From the NCBI GenBank assembly GCA_900753975.1, contig CAAEBC010000054.1, forward strand, positions 1 through 47,371: a DNA stretch of 47,371 nucleotides, read 5' to 3'. The notes under the pieces were generated by a model. That model searched no databases, was not told the DNA's origin, and saw nothing but the letters and a program-made list of their open reading frames with translations. Source of the DNA: Clostridia bacterium. GTDB taxonomy: Bacteria; Bacillota; Clostridia; TANB77; UBA1234. This document shows, one piece after another, positions 16,973 through 24,677 of the stretch (positions are counted from its first letter, which is position 1; each line of letters opens with the position of its first letter). The position numbers and the translations under genes are program-made.

Positions 16973-17005
16973 GGAATGTTTTCTTTTTAAGAGAACATTC
17001 CTTTT
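16973..17005 (+). terminator. Terminator of the DUF3795-UPF0173 unit
   Basis: GGAATGTT (16973-16980) pairs with AACATTCC (16994-17001), then TTTT. Confidence 0.8.
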
Positions 17006-17044
17006 AATTTATTTTCAATATATAAAAAGCAGTATAGGCTAACA

Positions 17045-17099
17045 AAAAATAAATCTTTTCTATGCTATATTTATTCTAACAAAGAAAAGATTTATTTTT
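17045..17099. terminator. Long hairpin between convergent genes
   Basis: A 17-bp perfect inverted repeat: 17045-17061 (AAAAATAAATCTTTTCT) with 17083-17099. Lies between UPF0173(+) and nth(-) and could end both transcripts. Confidence 0.6.
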
Positions 17100-17178
17100 A
17101 CTAGTTTATAAATTTTTTACATCAATCTTTAATTTTATTAAAAATTTTTCTAGTATTTTAAAAAATATAATTACATAT

Positions 17179-17847
17179 TTAAGCATCTGCTTTAATTTTA
17201 GAATTCTTTTGATTATGCTTAAAATACTTGCAATACGCACTTACAGGACAGATATCACATTTAGGTTTTCTAGCATCACATATTTCACGACCATGATATA
17301 CTAACAAATGATTTACTAAAACCCAGTATTTCTTAGGAATTTTCTTTAGCAAGTCTTGCTCAACCTTTGAAGCCTCATTTTCTTTAGATAATCCCAATCT
17401 ATTAGAAATACGTAGAGCATGAGTATCTACAGCAATTCCTTGGCAATTGTTAAAAGCTTCTAACATAATAACATTTGCAGATTTTCTTCCGATTCCGGAA
17501 AGCTTTGTAAGCTCTTCCATTGAACTAGGAACAATGCCTCCATAATTTTCAATTATTTGCATAGAGCATTCTTTTATATGTTTGGCTTTATTTCTATAAA
17601 AGCTTATTGATGAAATTAGTTTCTCTATATCTTTAACGTCCATTTTTGCAAAATCTTGAGGCGAATTTGCAATTTTAAATAAATCTTTGGTAACGATATT
17701 AACTCTAGCATCTGTACATTGTGCAGAAAGCATAACTGCAACTAAAAGCTCAAATGGAGTAGTGAAGTCTAAAGAGCCTTTTTCACCATCATAATGCCTG
17801 CTTAATTCTAATATTAATTCTTCAACTTTTTTCATTATAGATTTCAT
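17179..17847 (-). CDS. nth: Endonuclease III (DNA glycosylase/AP lyase)
   Basis: 222 aa, typical length. The helix-hairpin-helix is LSGIGRKSANV with the catalytic Lys, followed by GIAVDTHALRI with the catalytic Asp; the 4Fe-4S loop is CDARKPKCDICPVSAYC (C-x6-C-x2-C-x5-C). Removes oxidised pyrimidines and cuts at abasic sites. The first ATG sits right behind AAAGGG; a second ATG 12 nt inside (17835) has better spacing and may be the true start. Transcribed towards the UPF0173 gene. Confidence 0.95.
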   Translation of the reverse strand: MKSIMKKVEELILELSRHYDGEKGSLDFTTPFELLVAVMLSAQCTDARVNIVTKDLFKIANSPQDFAKMDVKDIEKLISSISFYRNKAKHIKECSMQIIENYGGIVPSSMEELTKLSGIGRKSANVIMLEAFNNCQGIAVDTHALRISNRLGLSKENEASKVEQDLLKKIPKKYWVLVNHLLVYHGREICDARKPKCDICPVSAYCKYFKHNQKNSKIKADA

Positions 17848-17882
17848 CCCTTTCTTTTCCTTAAAATCTATATATAGCTAAT

Positions 17883-17910
17883 AAATATTATATAAATTGT
17901 TGCATACAGC
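17883..17910 (+). promoter_or_regulatory. Possible sigma-E promoter for the 48-aa gene and spoVM
   Basis: AAATATT (17883-17889), 13 nt, CATACAGC (17903-17910) resembles the mother-cell sigma-E pattern. spoVM is sigma-E dependent in Bacillus, which is why I looked here. Weak on sequence alone. Confidence 0.3.
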
Positions 17911-17967
17911 ACACTTTAAATTTTAACACATATACTATATTAAATCAAAAGGAAAAAGGAGGTAATT

Positions 17968-18114
17968 ATGAGGCTGCTTAAAAAAACTCTTGGAGTTTGC
18001 ATGATTGGGTTTGGAATAGGTGCGATGCTCGTTTTATTACTTCCTGCAGTGGGCTGGGTATTTGTTATAGGGGTCTTTCTTTTTATTCTTGGCATTATCT
18101 GGCTTTGTAAATAA
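17968..18114 (+). CDS. Small membrane protein (48 aa)
   Basis: A short ORF with an excellent ribosome site (AAGGAGG, 6 nt before ATG). Basic start MRLLKK, then two hydrophobic stretches (VCMIGFGIGAMLVLLL and WVFVIGVFLFILGIIWL) split by PAVG, ending CK. Two transmembrane helices in a hairpin are likely. Family not recognised. It lies 19 nt before spoVM and probably shares its transcript, hinting at a sporulation role (inference). Confidence 0.7.
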   Translation: MRLLKKTLGVCMIGFGIGAMLVLLLPAVGWVFVIGVFLFILGIIWLCK

Positions 18115-18133
18115 ATAATAAGGGGGTTTTATT

Positions 18134-18217
18134 ATGAAGATTGTTGTATATAAACCAGGGAGCTTTATGAAAAGTATTTTGAGATTTGTTTTTAAGGTAA
18201 AAAAAACCTCTAGTTAA
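18134..18217 (+). CDS. spoVM: Stage V sporulation protein M (27 aa)
   Basis: A 27-codon ORF with AGGGGG upstream: MKIVVYKPGSFMKSILRFVFKV then KKTSS. It matches SpoVM, a 26-aa amphipathic helix starting MKFYTIKLPKFLGG in Bacillus: the same Pro near residue 8-9, a hydrophobic/basic alternation and a basic end. SpoVM recognises the convex forespore membrane and anchors the SpoIVA coat scaffold. The position next to divergent rpmB and upstream of recG is the same neighbourhood as in Bacillus, which makes the call firm despite the size. Confidence 0.88.
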   Translation: MKIVVYKPGSFMKSILRFVFKVKKTSS

Positions 18218-18229
18218 AATTACTAGAGG
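18207..18229 (-). terminator. Terminator of rpmB
   Basis: CCTCTAGT (18207-18214) pairs with ACTAGAGG (18222-18229); on the minus strand a run of eight T follows. Its stem covers the last codons of spoVM. Confidence 0.85.
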
Positions 18230-18236
18230 AAAAAAA

Positions 18237-18419
18237 TTAATCTTCTTTTCTTAAAGTTCTAAGACATCTAGAACAAACATGAAGTTTTACAGGAGTACCG
18301 TCGATTTCTGTTTTAACAGTTCTTAGGTTAGGACTCCAAGTTCTAGAAGATCTTCTGTGTGAGTGACTTACTTGCATAGAAAATACTTTTTCTTTTTCAC
18401 AAATATCACATTTTGCCAT
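18237..18419 (-). CDS. rpmB: 50S ribosomal protein L28
   Basis: 60 aa starting MAKCDICEKEKVFSMQVSHSHRRSSRTWSPN, the L28 signature. The ATG at 18419 follows AAGGAGG by 11 nt; a GTG at 18431 adjoins the ribosome site and is less likely. CDIC and CSRC near the two ends form the zinc site of the C+ (zinc-containing) form. Divergent to recG and convergent with spoVM, as in Bacillus. Confidence 0.95.
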   Translation of the reverse strand: MAKCDICEKEKVFSMQVSHSHRRSSRTWSPNLRTVKTEIDGTPVKLHVCSRCLRTLRKED

Positions 18420-18507
18420 CTTTAGTTGCACCTCCTTGAATGTTTCTAAAATCGTTCTTTACCATTATAGCACCCATAATAAAATTTGACAACATTTTTT
18501 TGAAAAA

Positions 18508-18536
18508 TTGACAAGAACATTTGTTTATGGTAATAT
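18508..18536 (+). promoter_or_regulatory. Promoter of recG
   Basis: TTGACA, 17 nt, TAATAT (TATAAT 3 nt further), with TTATGG at the end of the spacer. Confidence 0.75.
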
Positions 18537-18579
18537 AATTCATAGGATTGTTGTTGATTTTGTATAAATGGGGGTTATA

Positions 18580-20634
18580 ATGATAGATTTTGATAAAAAT
18601 GTAAGATTTATAAAAAACGTAGGACCCAGTAGAGAAACGATTTTAAACAAACTTGGAATATATACTTTAGAAGATGTTATTACATATTTTCCAAGAGATT
18701 ATGAAGATAGAGGAAAATTCAAAAAAATTGTTGAACTTGCAAACGATGAAACTGCTGCAGTAAAAGCACTTGTAACGTCAAAAATAACAGAAAATTTTAT
18801 AAGAAAAGGAATGACAATTTATAAGCTTGTTGTAAGAGACGAAACAGGTAGTTTAGTACTTACTTGGTTTAATCAATCATATTTAAAAAATGCTTTTACT
18901 ATTGGAAAAGAGTACATATTTTTTGGAAAAGTAAAGGCTGGAATTGGCAGGATAGAGATGTCTTCGCCTATATTTGACGAAGTTGGCAAAGAAAAAAATA
19001 CAGGTAAAATAATACCTTTGTATCCACTTACTAATGGGATAACTCAAAATGTTATCCGTGGAATAATTGAAAATGCTATGGCAGAGGCACGTGGCAATTT
19101 TTTTGAAAGTTTGCCAAGTTGGATTTTAGATAAGTATAAGTTATGTGATATAAATTTTGCTATGGAAAATATCCATTTTCCAGATAGTTTTGACGATTTT
19201 GAAATTGCAAGAAAAAGAATAGCATTTGAAGAACTATTTACTTTGCAAACAGCGTTGCTATTAATGAAAAATTCTGTAAAGACTGATAAATGCGGGATTA
19301 CTTTTAGTATTGATGAAAAAATTGACGAGCTATTATCTACGCTTCCATATACTTTAACCAATGCTCAGCTTAGCGTTTGGAACGACATAAACTTAGATAT
19401 GAAAAGCGATAAATGTATGAATAGACTTGTACAAGGAGATGTTGGTTCTGGAAAGACTGCAGTTGCAATGCTTGCACTTTTTAAAGCTGTCAGAAACGGA
19501 TATCAAGCTGCAATGATGGCACCAACTTCTATTTTAGCAAAACAACATTACTTGTACTTATCTAAAATGCTAAATCCATTTGGCATTAGATGTGAACTTT
19601 TTACAGGTGAACTTACAAAAAAACGTAGAGAACTTCTAATAGAAGAACTAAAAGAAGGCAAAATAGATATTGCGGTTGGAACTCATGCCTTAATTGAAGA
19701 TAATATAGAGTTTAAAAATCTCGGTTTAGTTATAACAGATGAGCAGCACAGATTTGGTGTTAGACAAAGAGGAATACTTTCTTCAAAGGGAACTATGCCA
19801 GATGTTTTAGTAATGACAGCTACACCTATTCCAAGAACACTTGCATTAATTCTTTATGGTGATTTGGATATATCGATTATTGATGAATTGCCACCAGGAA
19901 GGCAAAAAATAGATACATTTGCTGTTACAAAGAGTCTTGAAGAAAGAGTAAATAATTTCATAAAAAAAGAGCTAAATGAGGGTAGACAAGCATACATCGT
20001 TTGTCCATTAGTTGAAGAATCTGAGAACATGGATGGTCTTAAATCAGTAACTGAGCAATTTGAGTATTATAAAGATGTTTTTAAAGGGTTTAATGTTGAG
20101 ATACTTCATGGAAAAATGAGACCAAAAGAGAAAGATGAAATTATGACAAGATATAAAAATGGAGAAATTAATGTACTTATTTCAACTACTGTAATTGAGG
20201 TTGGAGTAGATGTTCCTAATGCCACTATTATGGTAATAGAAAACGCAGAAAGATTTGGACTTGCTCAACTTCACCAGCTACGTGGACGTGTCGGTCGTGG
20301 AAAGTTTAAGTCTTATTGTATTTTAAAGTATGACAGTAAATCTGATGTTGTTCGCCAAAGAATGGAGATAATGCAAAAGAGTAATGATGGGTTTGTTATA
20401 TCTGAAAAAGACTTAGAGCTTCGCGGACCTGGAGAGTTTTTCGGCACTAGACAACATGGTATTCCTGAATTTAAGATTGCAAATCTGTTTACGGATGTGC
20501 CTTTACTAAAACAAGCTCAAGAGGCTTCCAAAAAGCTACTTAATAAAGACGTAAATTTAATGCTAGAAGAAAATCTTGCGTTAAAGCAGAAAATAGATAA
20601 GCTTTTTGCGAGTAGGGAGTTTAATACAATTTAG
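18580..20634 (+). CDS. recG: ATP-dependent DNA helicase RecG
   Basis: 684 aa, normal length. ATG 18580 is preceded by GGGGGT; an ATG 12 nt upstream overlaps it. N-terminal wedge domain (VLTWFNQSYLKNAF), then the helicase: Walker A GDVGSGKTAVA, motif II DEQHRFGVRQRG, motif III TATPIPRTLAL, motif VI QLRGRVGRGKFKSYC, and the C-terminal ELRGPGEFFGTRQHG. Remodels stalled forks and Holliday junctions. First gene after the rpmB/spoVM block; a long hairpin element starts 16 nt after its stop. Confidence 0.97.
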   Translation: MIDFDKNVRFIKNVGPSRETILNKLGIYTLEDVITYFPRDYEDRGKFKKIVELANDETAAVKALVTSKITENFIRKGMTIYKLVVRDETGSLVLTWFNQSYLKNAFTIGKEYIFFGKVKAGIGRIEMSSPIFDEVGKEKNTGKIIPLYPLTNGITQNVIRGIIENAMAEARGNFFESLPSWILDKYKLCDINFAMENIHFPDSFDDFEIARKRIAFEELFTLQTALLLMKNSVKTDKCGITFSIDEKIDELLSTLPYTLTNAQLSVWNDINLDMKSDKCMNRLVQGDVGSGKTAVAMLALFKAVRNGYQAAMMAPTSILAKQHYLYLSKMLNPFGIRCELFTGELTKKRRELLIEELKEGKIDIAVGTHALIEDNIEFKNLGLVITDEQHRFGVRQRGILSSKGTMPDVLVMTATPIPRTLALILYGDLDISIIDELPPGRQKIDTFAVTKSLEERVNNFIKKELNEGRQAYIVCPLVEESENMDGLKSVTEQFEYYKDVFKGFNVEILHGKMRPKEKDEIMTRYKNGEINVLISTTVIEVGVDVPNATIMVIENAERFGLAQLHQLRGRVGRGKFKSYCILKYDSKSDVVRQRMEIMQKSNDGFVISEKDLELRGPGEFFGTRQHGIPEFKIANLFTDVPLLKQAQEASKKLLNKDVNLMLEENLALKQKIDKLFASREFNTI

Positions 20635-20650
20635 ACATAGCATAGTAGAA

Positions 20651-20841
20651 TTCAAAAAAATGTAAATATGGGCTGTGATATGTTGAAAGAGACGGAGGAA
20701 ATGATAAAACTTTTATCCGCTAGGTTTTGTCAAGGTAGTATGCCTTTGCCATCTCCACCTTGACAAAAAACGCTACTAAAAGTGTTATCATTTCCTCCGT
20801 CTCTTTCAACATATCACAGCCCATATTTACATTTTTTTGAA
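20651..20841 (+). repeat. Variable-arm hairpin element, copy 1
   Basis: Left arm 20651-20702 and right arm 20790-20841 are 52-nt perfect inverted copies. Core 20703-20789 (87 nt): GATAAAACTTTTA pairs with TAAAAGTGTTATC (two mismatches), an internal loop has CGCTA on both sides, TTTTGTCAAGGT (20725-20736) pairs with ACCTTGACAAAA (20757-20768), and the tip is AGTA-TGCCTTTGCCA-TCTCC. The core is shared with copies 2 and 3; the arms are not. No T run follows, so not an ordinary terminator. The arm includes GAGACGGAGGAAAT, like the REP-like repeat at 32938. Confidence 0.95.
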
Positions 20842-20958
20842 ATTTTATGGTAAACTAGGCAGGAATAAAAAAAAAAACGTCGAATTTATAATAAGAGGTT
20901 GATTTTTTTTGAAAGTTATTGCTAAAATATTGACCTAATTTTAAGAAAAGGTGGTAAA

Positions 20959-22788
20959 ATGGCATATTATTCTGAGGAAATAATTGAAGAAGTTAAGGCT
21001 GCAAATGATATTGTAGATGTTGTCTCGAATTATGTGTCTCTGAAAAGGAAGGGTAATAATTATTTTGGCTTATGTCCTTTTCATAGGGAGAAGACACCAT
21101 CTTTTTGTGTTGCAGCTGAAAAGCAGATTTATCATTGTTTTGGATGTGGCAAAGGTGGCAATGTTATTAGGTTTGTCATGAATGTGGAAAATATTAGTTT
21201 TAAAGAAGCATTAGAAATGCTTGCTGAAAAAGCCAAAATTGACTTACCGTCAGATGATGTTCAGGACCTTGGCATGTCTCAAGACGAGTTAATCAAAAGA
21301 GAAAAAAGCAAAAAAGATATGTACGAAATAAATAAAATTGCTGGTAGATTTTTTTATGACAATATATTTAAGTCTAAGATGGCACAAGATTATGTGCAAA
21401 AGCGTTCGATTGATATTAACACTGTAAAAAGATTTGGCTTGGGATTCGCACTTGATGATAATGGTCTTAGTAAGCTTTTAATTTCTAAAGGTTTTAAAAA
21501 AGAGGAAATGCTTGCGACGGGACTTGTGGGCGAGTCTACAAGTGGTATTTTGTATGATAAGTTTAAAAATAGGTTTATGTTTCCGATATTTGATATCAGA
21601 GGTAGGGTTATTGCTTTTGGTGGAAGGTGTTTGGAAAGTAGCGAAGTTATGAAAGAAAAACATATTCCCAAATATGTAAATTCTCCTGAAAATCTTATTT
21701 ATACTAAAGGAAGGCATTTGTATGCACTAAATTTGGCACGCAAGTCAAATGAAAAGATGAAGAAGATTTTAGTTGTTGAGGGGTATATGGATGTAATTTC
21801 ACCACATCAAGCAGGAATTACAAATGTTGTTGCATCGCTTGGTACTGCATTAACGGAACAACAAGGAAGGCTTTTAAGACAGTATGCTGATGAGATTATA
21901 CTTTCGTATGATTCTGATGCTGCTGGCCAAACGGCTATCGAAAGAGGTCTTGAGGTATTAAATTCGCTTGGGGTTTCTGCAAAGGTTTTGCAAATGACTG
22001 GTGCAAAGGATCCGGACGAGTATGTTTTGAAATATGGACCAGATAGATTTAGAAAACTTATAGATAATAGTATTTCGTATGCAGAATATAAAATTAAAAG
22101 GCTAATGGAAAATTATGATTTGGAGAATCCTACTGATAAGATTAAATTTTTAACGAAAATGTCTGAAGTTTTGGCAAAGATTGATAACAATATTGAAAGA
22201 GATATTTACGTAGATAAATTTTCTAAAGAGCTTGGCGTTGGCAAAGAAGCAATCTTAGCTGAAATAGAAAAGAAGACTCTTAGAAATAACGTATCTAATA
22301 ATCATACACATATAGTTAGAAAAAAAGTAGGCGGTGAAGTTTCACCAAATAATAAATCAGCATCTAAACAAAATGAAGATTTAATTATATATTTGCTTTC
22401 TAAAAAAGATGAGTCGATATATAAAGAATTAAAATCTAATATTTCTGTTTCAGATATAAAAAATGACATTCAAAAGGGCATCATAAGTAAATTGTATGAT
22501 TTGTATGAAAGCGGACAAATTAATAATAGAACTATTGATAGTGTTTGTGAAAAAGAGGAAGAATATGATTTATTAGCTGAAGTTCTTATGAATGAAAATG
22601 TAAATGAAGATATACAAAAAATATTGTCAGAAGTGATAAGAAACTTTAAATTAGAAAAATTAAAATTAAAAAAGGAAGAGCTTATTTCAGCACTTTCTGG
22701 GACAATTACAAATGATGAAAGGGAGTCATTAGAACTCGAACTAAGTAATGTAATAGCAGAGCTTGGTAGGTTTATGATTCGTAAGTAA
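20959..22788 (+). CDS. dnaG: DNA primase
   Basis: 609 aa, ATG after AAAAGGTGG. The CHC2 zinc domain has C39-P-F-H42 and HCFGCGKGG; the TOPRIM domain has VVEGYMDVISPHQAG, VASLGTALTEQQ and SYDSDAAGQTA. The C-terminal part is the helicase-interaction region. Makes RNA primers for replication. Followed 20 nt later by rpoD: the classic macromolecular-synthesis operon. Upstream, TTGATT (20899) and TAAAAT (20923) with an 18-nt gap may be the promoter, placed after hairpin copy 1. Confidence 0.97.
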   Translation: MAYYSEEIIEEVKAANDIVDVVSNYVSLKRKGNNYFGLCPFHREKTPSFCVAAEKQIYHCFGCGKGGNVIRFVMNVENISFKEALEMLAEKAKIDLPSDDVQDLGMSQDELIKREKSKKDMYEINKIAGRFFYDNIFKSKMAQDYVQKRSIDINTVKRFGLGFALDDNGLSKLLISKGFKKEEMLATGLVGESTSGILYDKFKNRFMFPIFDIRGRVIAFGGRCLESSEVMKEKHIPKYVNSPENLIYTKGRHLYALNLARKSNEKMKKILVVEGYMDVISPHQAGITNVVASLGTALTEQQGRLLRQYADEIILSYDSDAAGQTAIERGLEVLNSLGVSAKVLQMTGAKDPDEYVLKYGPDRFRKLIDNSISYAEYKIKRLMENYDLENPTDKIKFLTKMSEVLAKIDNNIERDIYVDKFSKELGVGKEAILAEIEKKTLRNNVSNNHTHIVRKKVGGEVSPNNKSASKQNEDLIIYLLSKKDESIYKELKSNISVSDIKNDIQKGIISKLYDLYESGQINNRTIDSVCEKEEEYDLLAEVLMNENVNEDIQKILSEVIRNFKLEKLKLKKEELISALSGTITNDERESLELELSNVIAELGRFMIRK

Positions 22789-22808
22789 ATGGGAAGGAAT
22801 GGTATAAA

Positions 22809-23906
22809 ATGAGTGAAGAAATGAAAGATCCAAAAGAGATCGCAAAACATTTAATTGAGATCGCAGGAAAAAAGAAAACAATTACTTATAAGGATATTAT
22901 CGAAGCACTTGAAAAATGTCAGCTTGAGGCAAATCAAATCGAAAAAATCTATGAGGAACTTGAAAATGCTAATATTGAGATTATAGAAGATAATGATGAG
23001 CCTAATTTTGAAGATTTAGAAGACATTGAAGATGACGTTAAAATTGAAGATTTTGATGCTCTTGATATCCCAGATGGTGTTAGCATTGATGATCCAGTAA
23101 GACTATATTTAAAAGAGATTGGTAAAATTCCTCTTTTATCTGCAGAAGAGGAAATGGAATATGCTAAGAGAATGGCTGCTGGTGATGAAAAGGCCAAAGA
23201 AAAGCTTTCAGAAGCAAATTTAAGGTTGGTTGTAAGTATTGCTAAAAAATATGTTGGTAGAGGAATGTTATTCTTAGACTTAATTCAAGAGGGTAATCTT
23301 GGTCTTATAAAGGCTGTTGAAAAGTTTGATTATAGAAAAGGATATAAGTTTTCTACTTATGCTACATGGTGGATAAGACAAGCTATAACAAGAGCTATTG
23401 CAGACCAAGCAAGAACTATTAGAATTCCTGTGCACATGGTTGAGACAATAAATAAACTTATCAGAACATCTAGACATCTACTTCAACAATTAGGTCGTGA
23501 ACCTACTATTGAAGAAATTGCCGCTGAGATGGAAATGCCAGTAGATAAAGTAAAAGAGATTAAAAAGATTGCTCAAGAGCCAGTTTCTTTGGAAACGCCT
23601 ATTGGAGAAGAAGAAGATAGTCATTTAGGTGATTTTATTCCAGACGACGATGCACCATCTCCATCTGAACTTGCAGCTTACACATTACTTCGTGAGCAAT
23701 TAGATGAAATCATTAACACATTGACTCCAAGAGAAGCAAAAGTATTAAAGCTAAGATTTGGATTAGAGGACGGCAAGTCAAGAACTCTTGAAGAGGTTGG
23801 CAAAGAATTTAATGTAACAAGAGAGAGAATTAGGCAGATTGAAGCTAAGGCTCTTAGAAAATTACGTCATCCAAGCAGAAGTAAAAAACTTAAAGATTAT
23901 ATGTAA
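22809..23906 (+). CDS. rpoD: Primary sigma factor of RNA polymerase
   Basis: 365 aa, ATG at 22809 shortly after GGGAAGG. An acidic linker follows the N terminus; region 1.2 is DDPVRLYLKEIGKIPLL (from about residue 94), regions 2.3-2.4 are GYKFSTYATWWIRQAITRA, and region 4.2 is TRERIRQIEAKALRKLRHP near the end. Directs polymerase to TTGACA/TATAAT promoters such as those in this window. Length is normal for Clostridia and Bacilli (short region 1.1). Confidence 0.97.
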   Translation: MSEEMKDPKEIAKHLIEIAGKKKTITYKDIIEALEKCQLEANQIEKIYEELENANIEIIEDNDEPNFEDLEDIEDDVKIEDFDALDIPDGVSIDDPVRLYLKEIGKIPLLSAEEEMEYAKRMAAGDEKAKEKLSEANLRLVVSIAKKYVGRGMLFLDLIQEGNLGLIKAVEKFDYRKGYKFSTYATWWIRQAITRAIADQARTIRIPVHMVETINKLIRTSRHLLQQLGREPTIEEIAAEMEMPVDKVKEIKKIAQEPVSLETPIGEEEDSHLGDFIPDDDAPSPSELAAYTLLREQLDEIINTLTPREAKVLKLRFGLEDGKSRTLEEVGKEFNVTRERIRQIEAKALRKLRHPSRSKKLKDYM

Positions 23907-23924
23907 AAAGTAAAATGTTTCCAT

Positions 23925-23953
23925 TTGACTTTTGCTAAATACATTAATATAAT
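23925..23953 (+). promoter_or_regulatory. Promoter of the SH3b gene
   Basis: TTGACT, 17 nt, TATAAT, just after rpoD. Confidence 0.8.
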
Positions 23954-23992
23954 AATGATAATCTAATCGATTTAACGGAGGTAATTAAATAT

Positions 23993-24658
23993 ATGAAAAT
24001 ATTTTGGAAAATTGTGATTGTTGTAGTCATAGTTGCACCTATTATAATTTGTTGGAAAACTTTACAAACTGTTTGGGATGACGATGAGTTAGCTAGTTCA
24101 GGCGATGATTATTCTTATCGTTCAGGCGATTTGCAACAAATAAAAGATTTAATAAAAGAAGAGGACAATAAGGTAACAGCAAGTAATTTGGGTGATGGAG
24201 TAGAGTATGATGTTACAGGAATTAATATAATTAGTAAAGTTTACGAAAACGCAGAAGTTGCTATTAGTTTAGCAAATGTTTATAAAGACCATGATGAATC
24301 TTCTGAAGTTTTAGGAAAGCTTGAAAAAGGTTCACTAATTACAATACAAAAATATGACAATGGCTGGTCAACTGTTACAAATTATACTTTGTCTGGTTGG
24401 ATGAAAACGGAAAACATTAAACTACCAGAAACAAGTAATAGTATGACTCTTACAACAAGTGGAGATTCTAGAACGGGTACTGTTAAAGTTAGCGATAGCC
24501 TAAATATGAGAGAATCTGCTAGTACAACTGCTAAAATTATAAAAAGTCTTACAAATGGAACAACGGTTACTATTCTTGATTCTTCAAACGGCTGGTATAA
24601 GATAAAAGTTGGAGATACTACTGGTTGGGTTAAATCAGATTATATAACACAAAATTAA
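23993..24658 (+). CDS. Membrane-anchored protein with two SH3b domains
   Basis: 221 aa, ATG after GGAGGT. One N-terminal hydrophobic segment (IVIVVVIVAPIIICW, residues 7-21) acts as signal anchor. After an acidic linker come two bacterial SH3 domains: about 85-140 (ANVYKDHDESSEVLGKL...GWMKTENI) and about 160-219 (LNMRESASTTAKIIKSL...GWVKSDYI). Such domains bind peptidoglycan or wall peptides; no catalytic domain is present. Lies outside the membrane. May be co-transcribed with comEC, which starts 19 nt later. Confidence 0.85.
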   Translation: MKIFWKIVIVVVIVAPIIICWKTLQTVWDDDELASSGDDYSYRSGDLQQIKDLIKEEDNKVTASNLGDGVEYDVTGINIISKVYENAEVAISLANVYKDHDESSEVLGKLEKGSLITIQKYDNGWSTVTNYTLSGWMKTENIKLPETSNSMTLTTSGDSRTGTVKVSDSLNMRESASTTAKIIKSLTNGTTVTILDSSNGWYKIKVGDTTGWVKSDYITQN

Positions 24659-24677
24659 TATATTAAGGGGTTTTTAA

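Noticed and set aside
20703..20789. Hairpin core as integron attC or CRISPR-like repeat
   Set aside because: No integrase-type core sites, no spacer-repeat periodicity and no cas or integrase genes in the window.
20651..20841. Hairpin elements as ordinary intrinsic terminators
   Set aside because: No T run follows any of the three right arms, and arms of up to 52 bp plus a shared core are unlike terminators.
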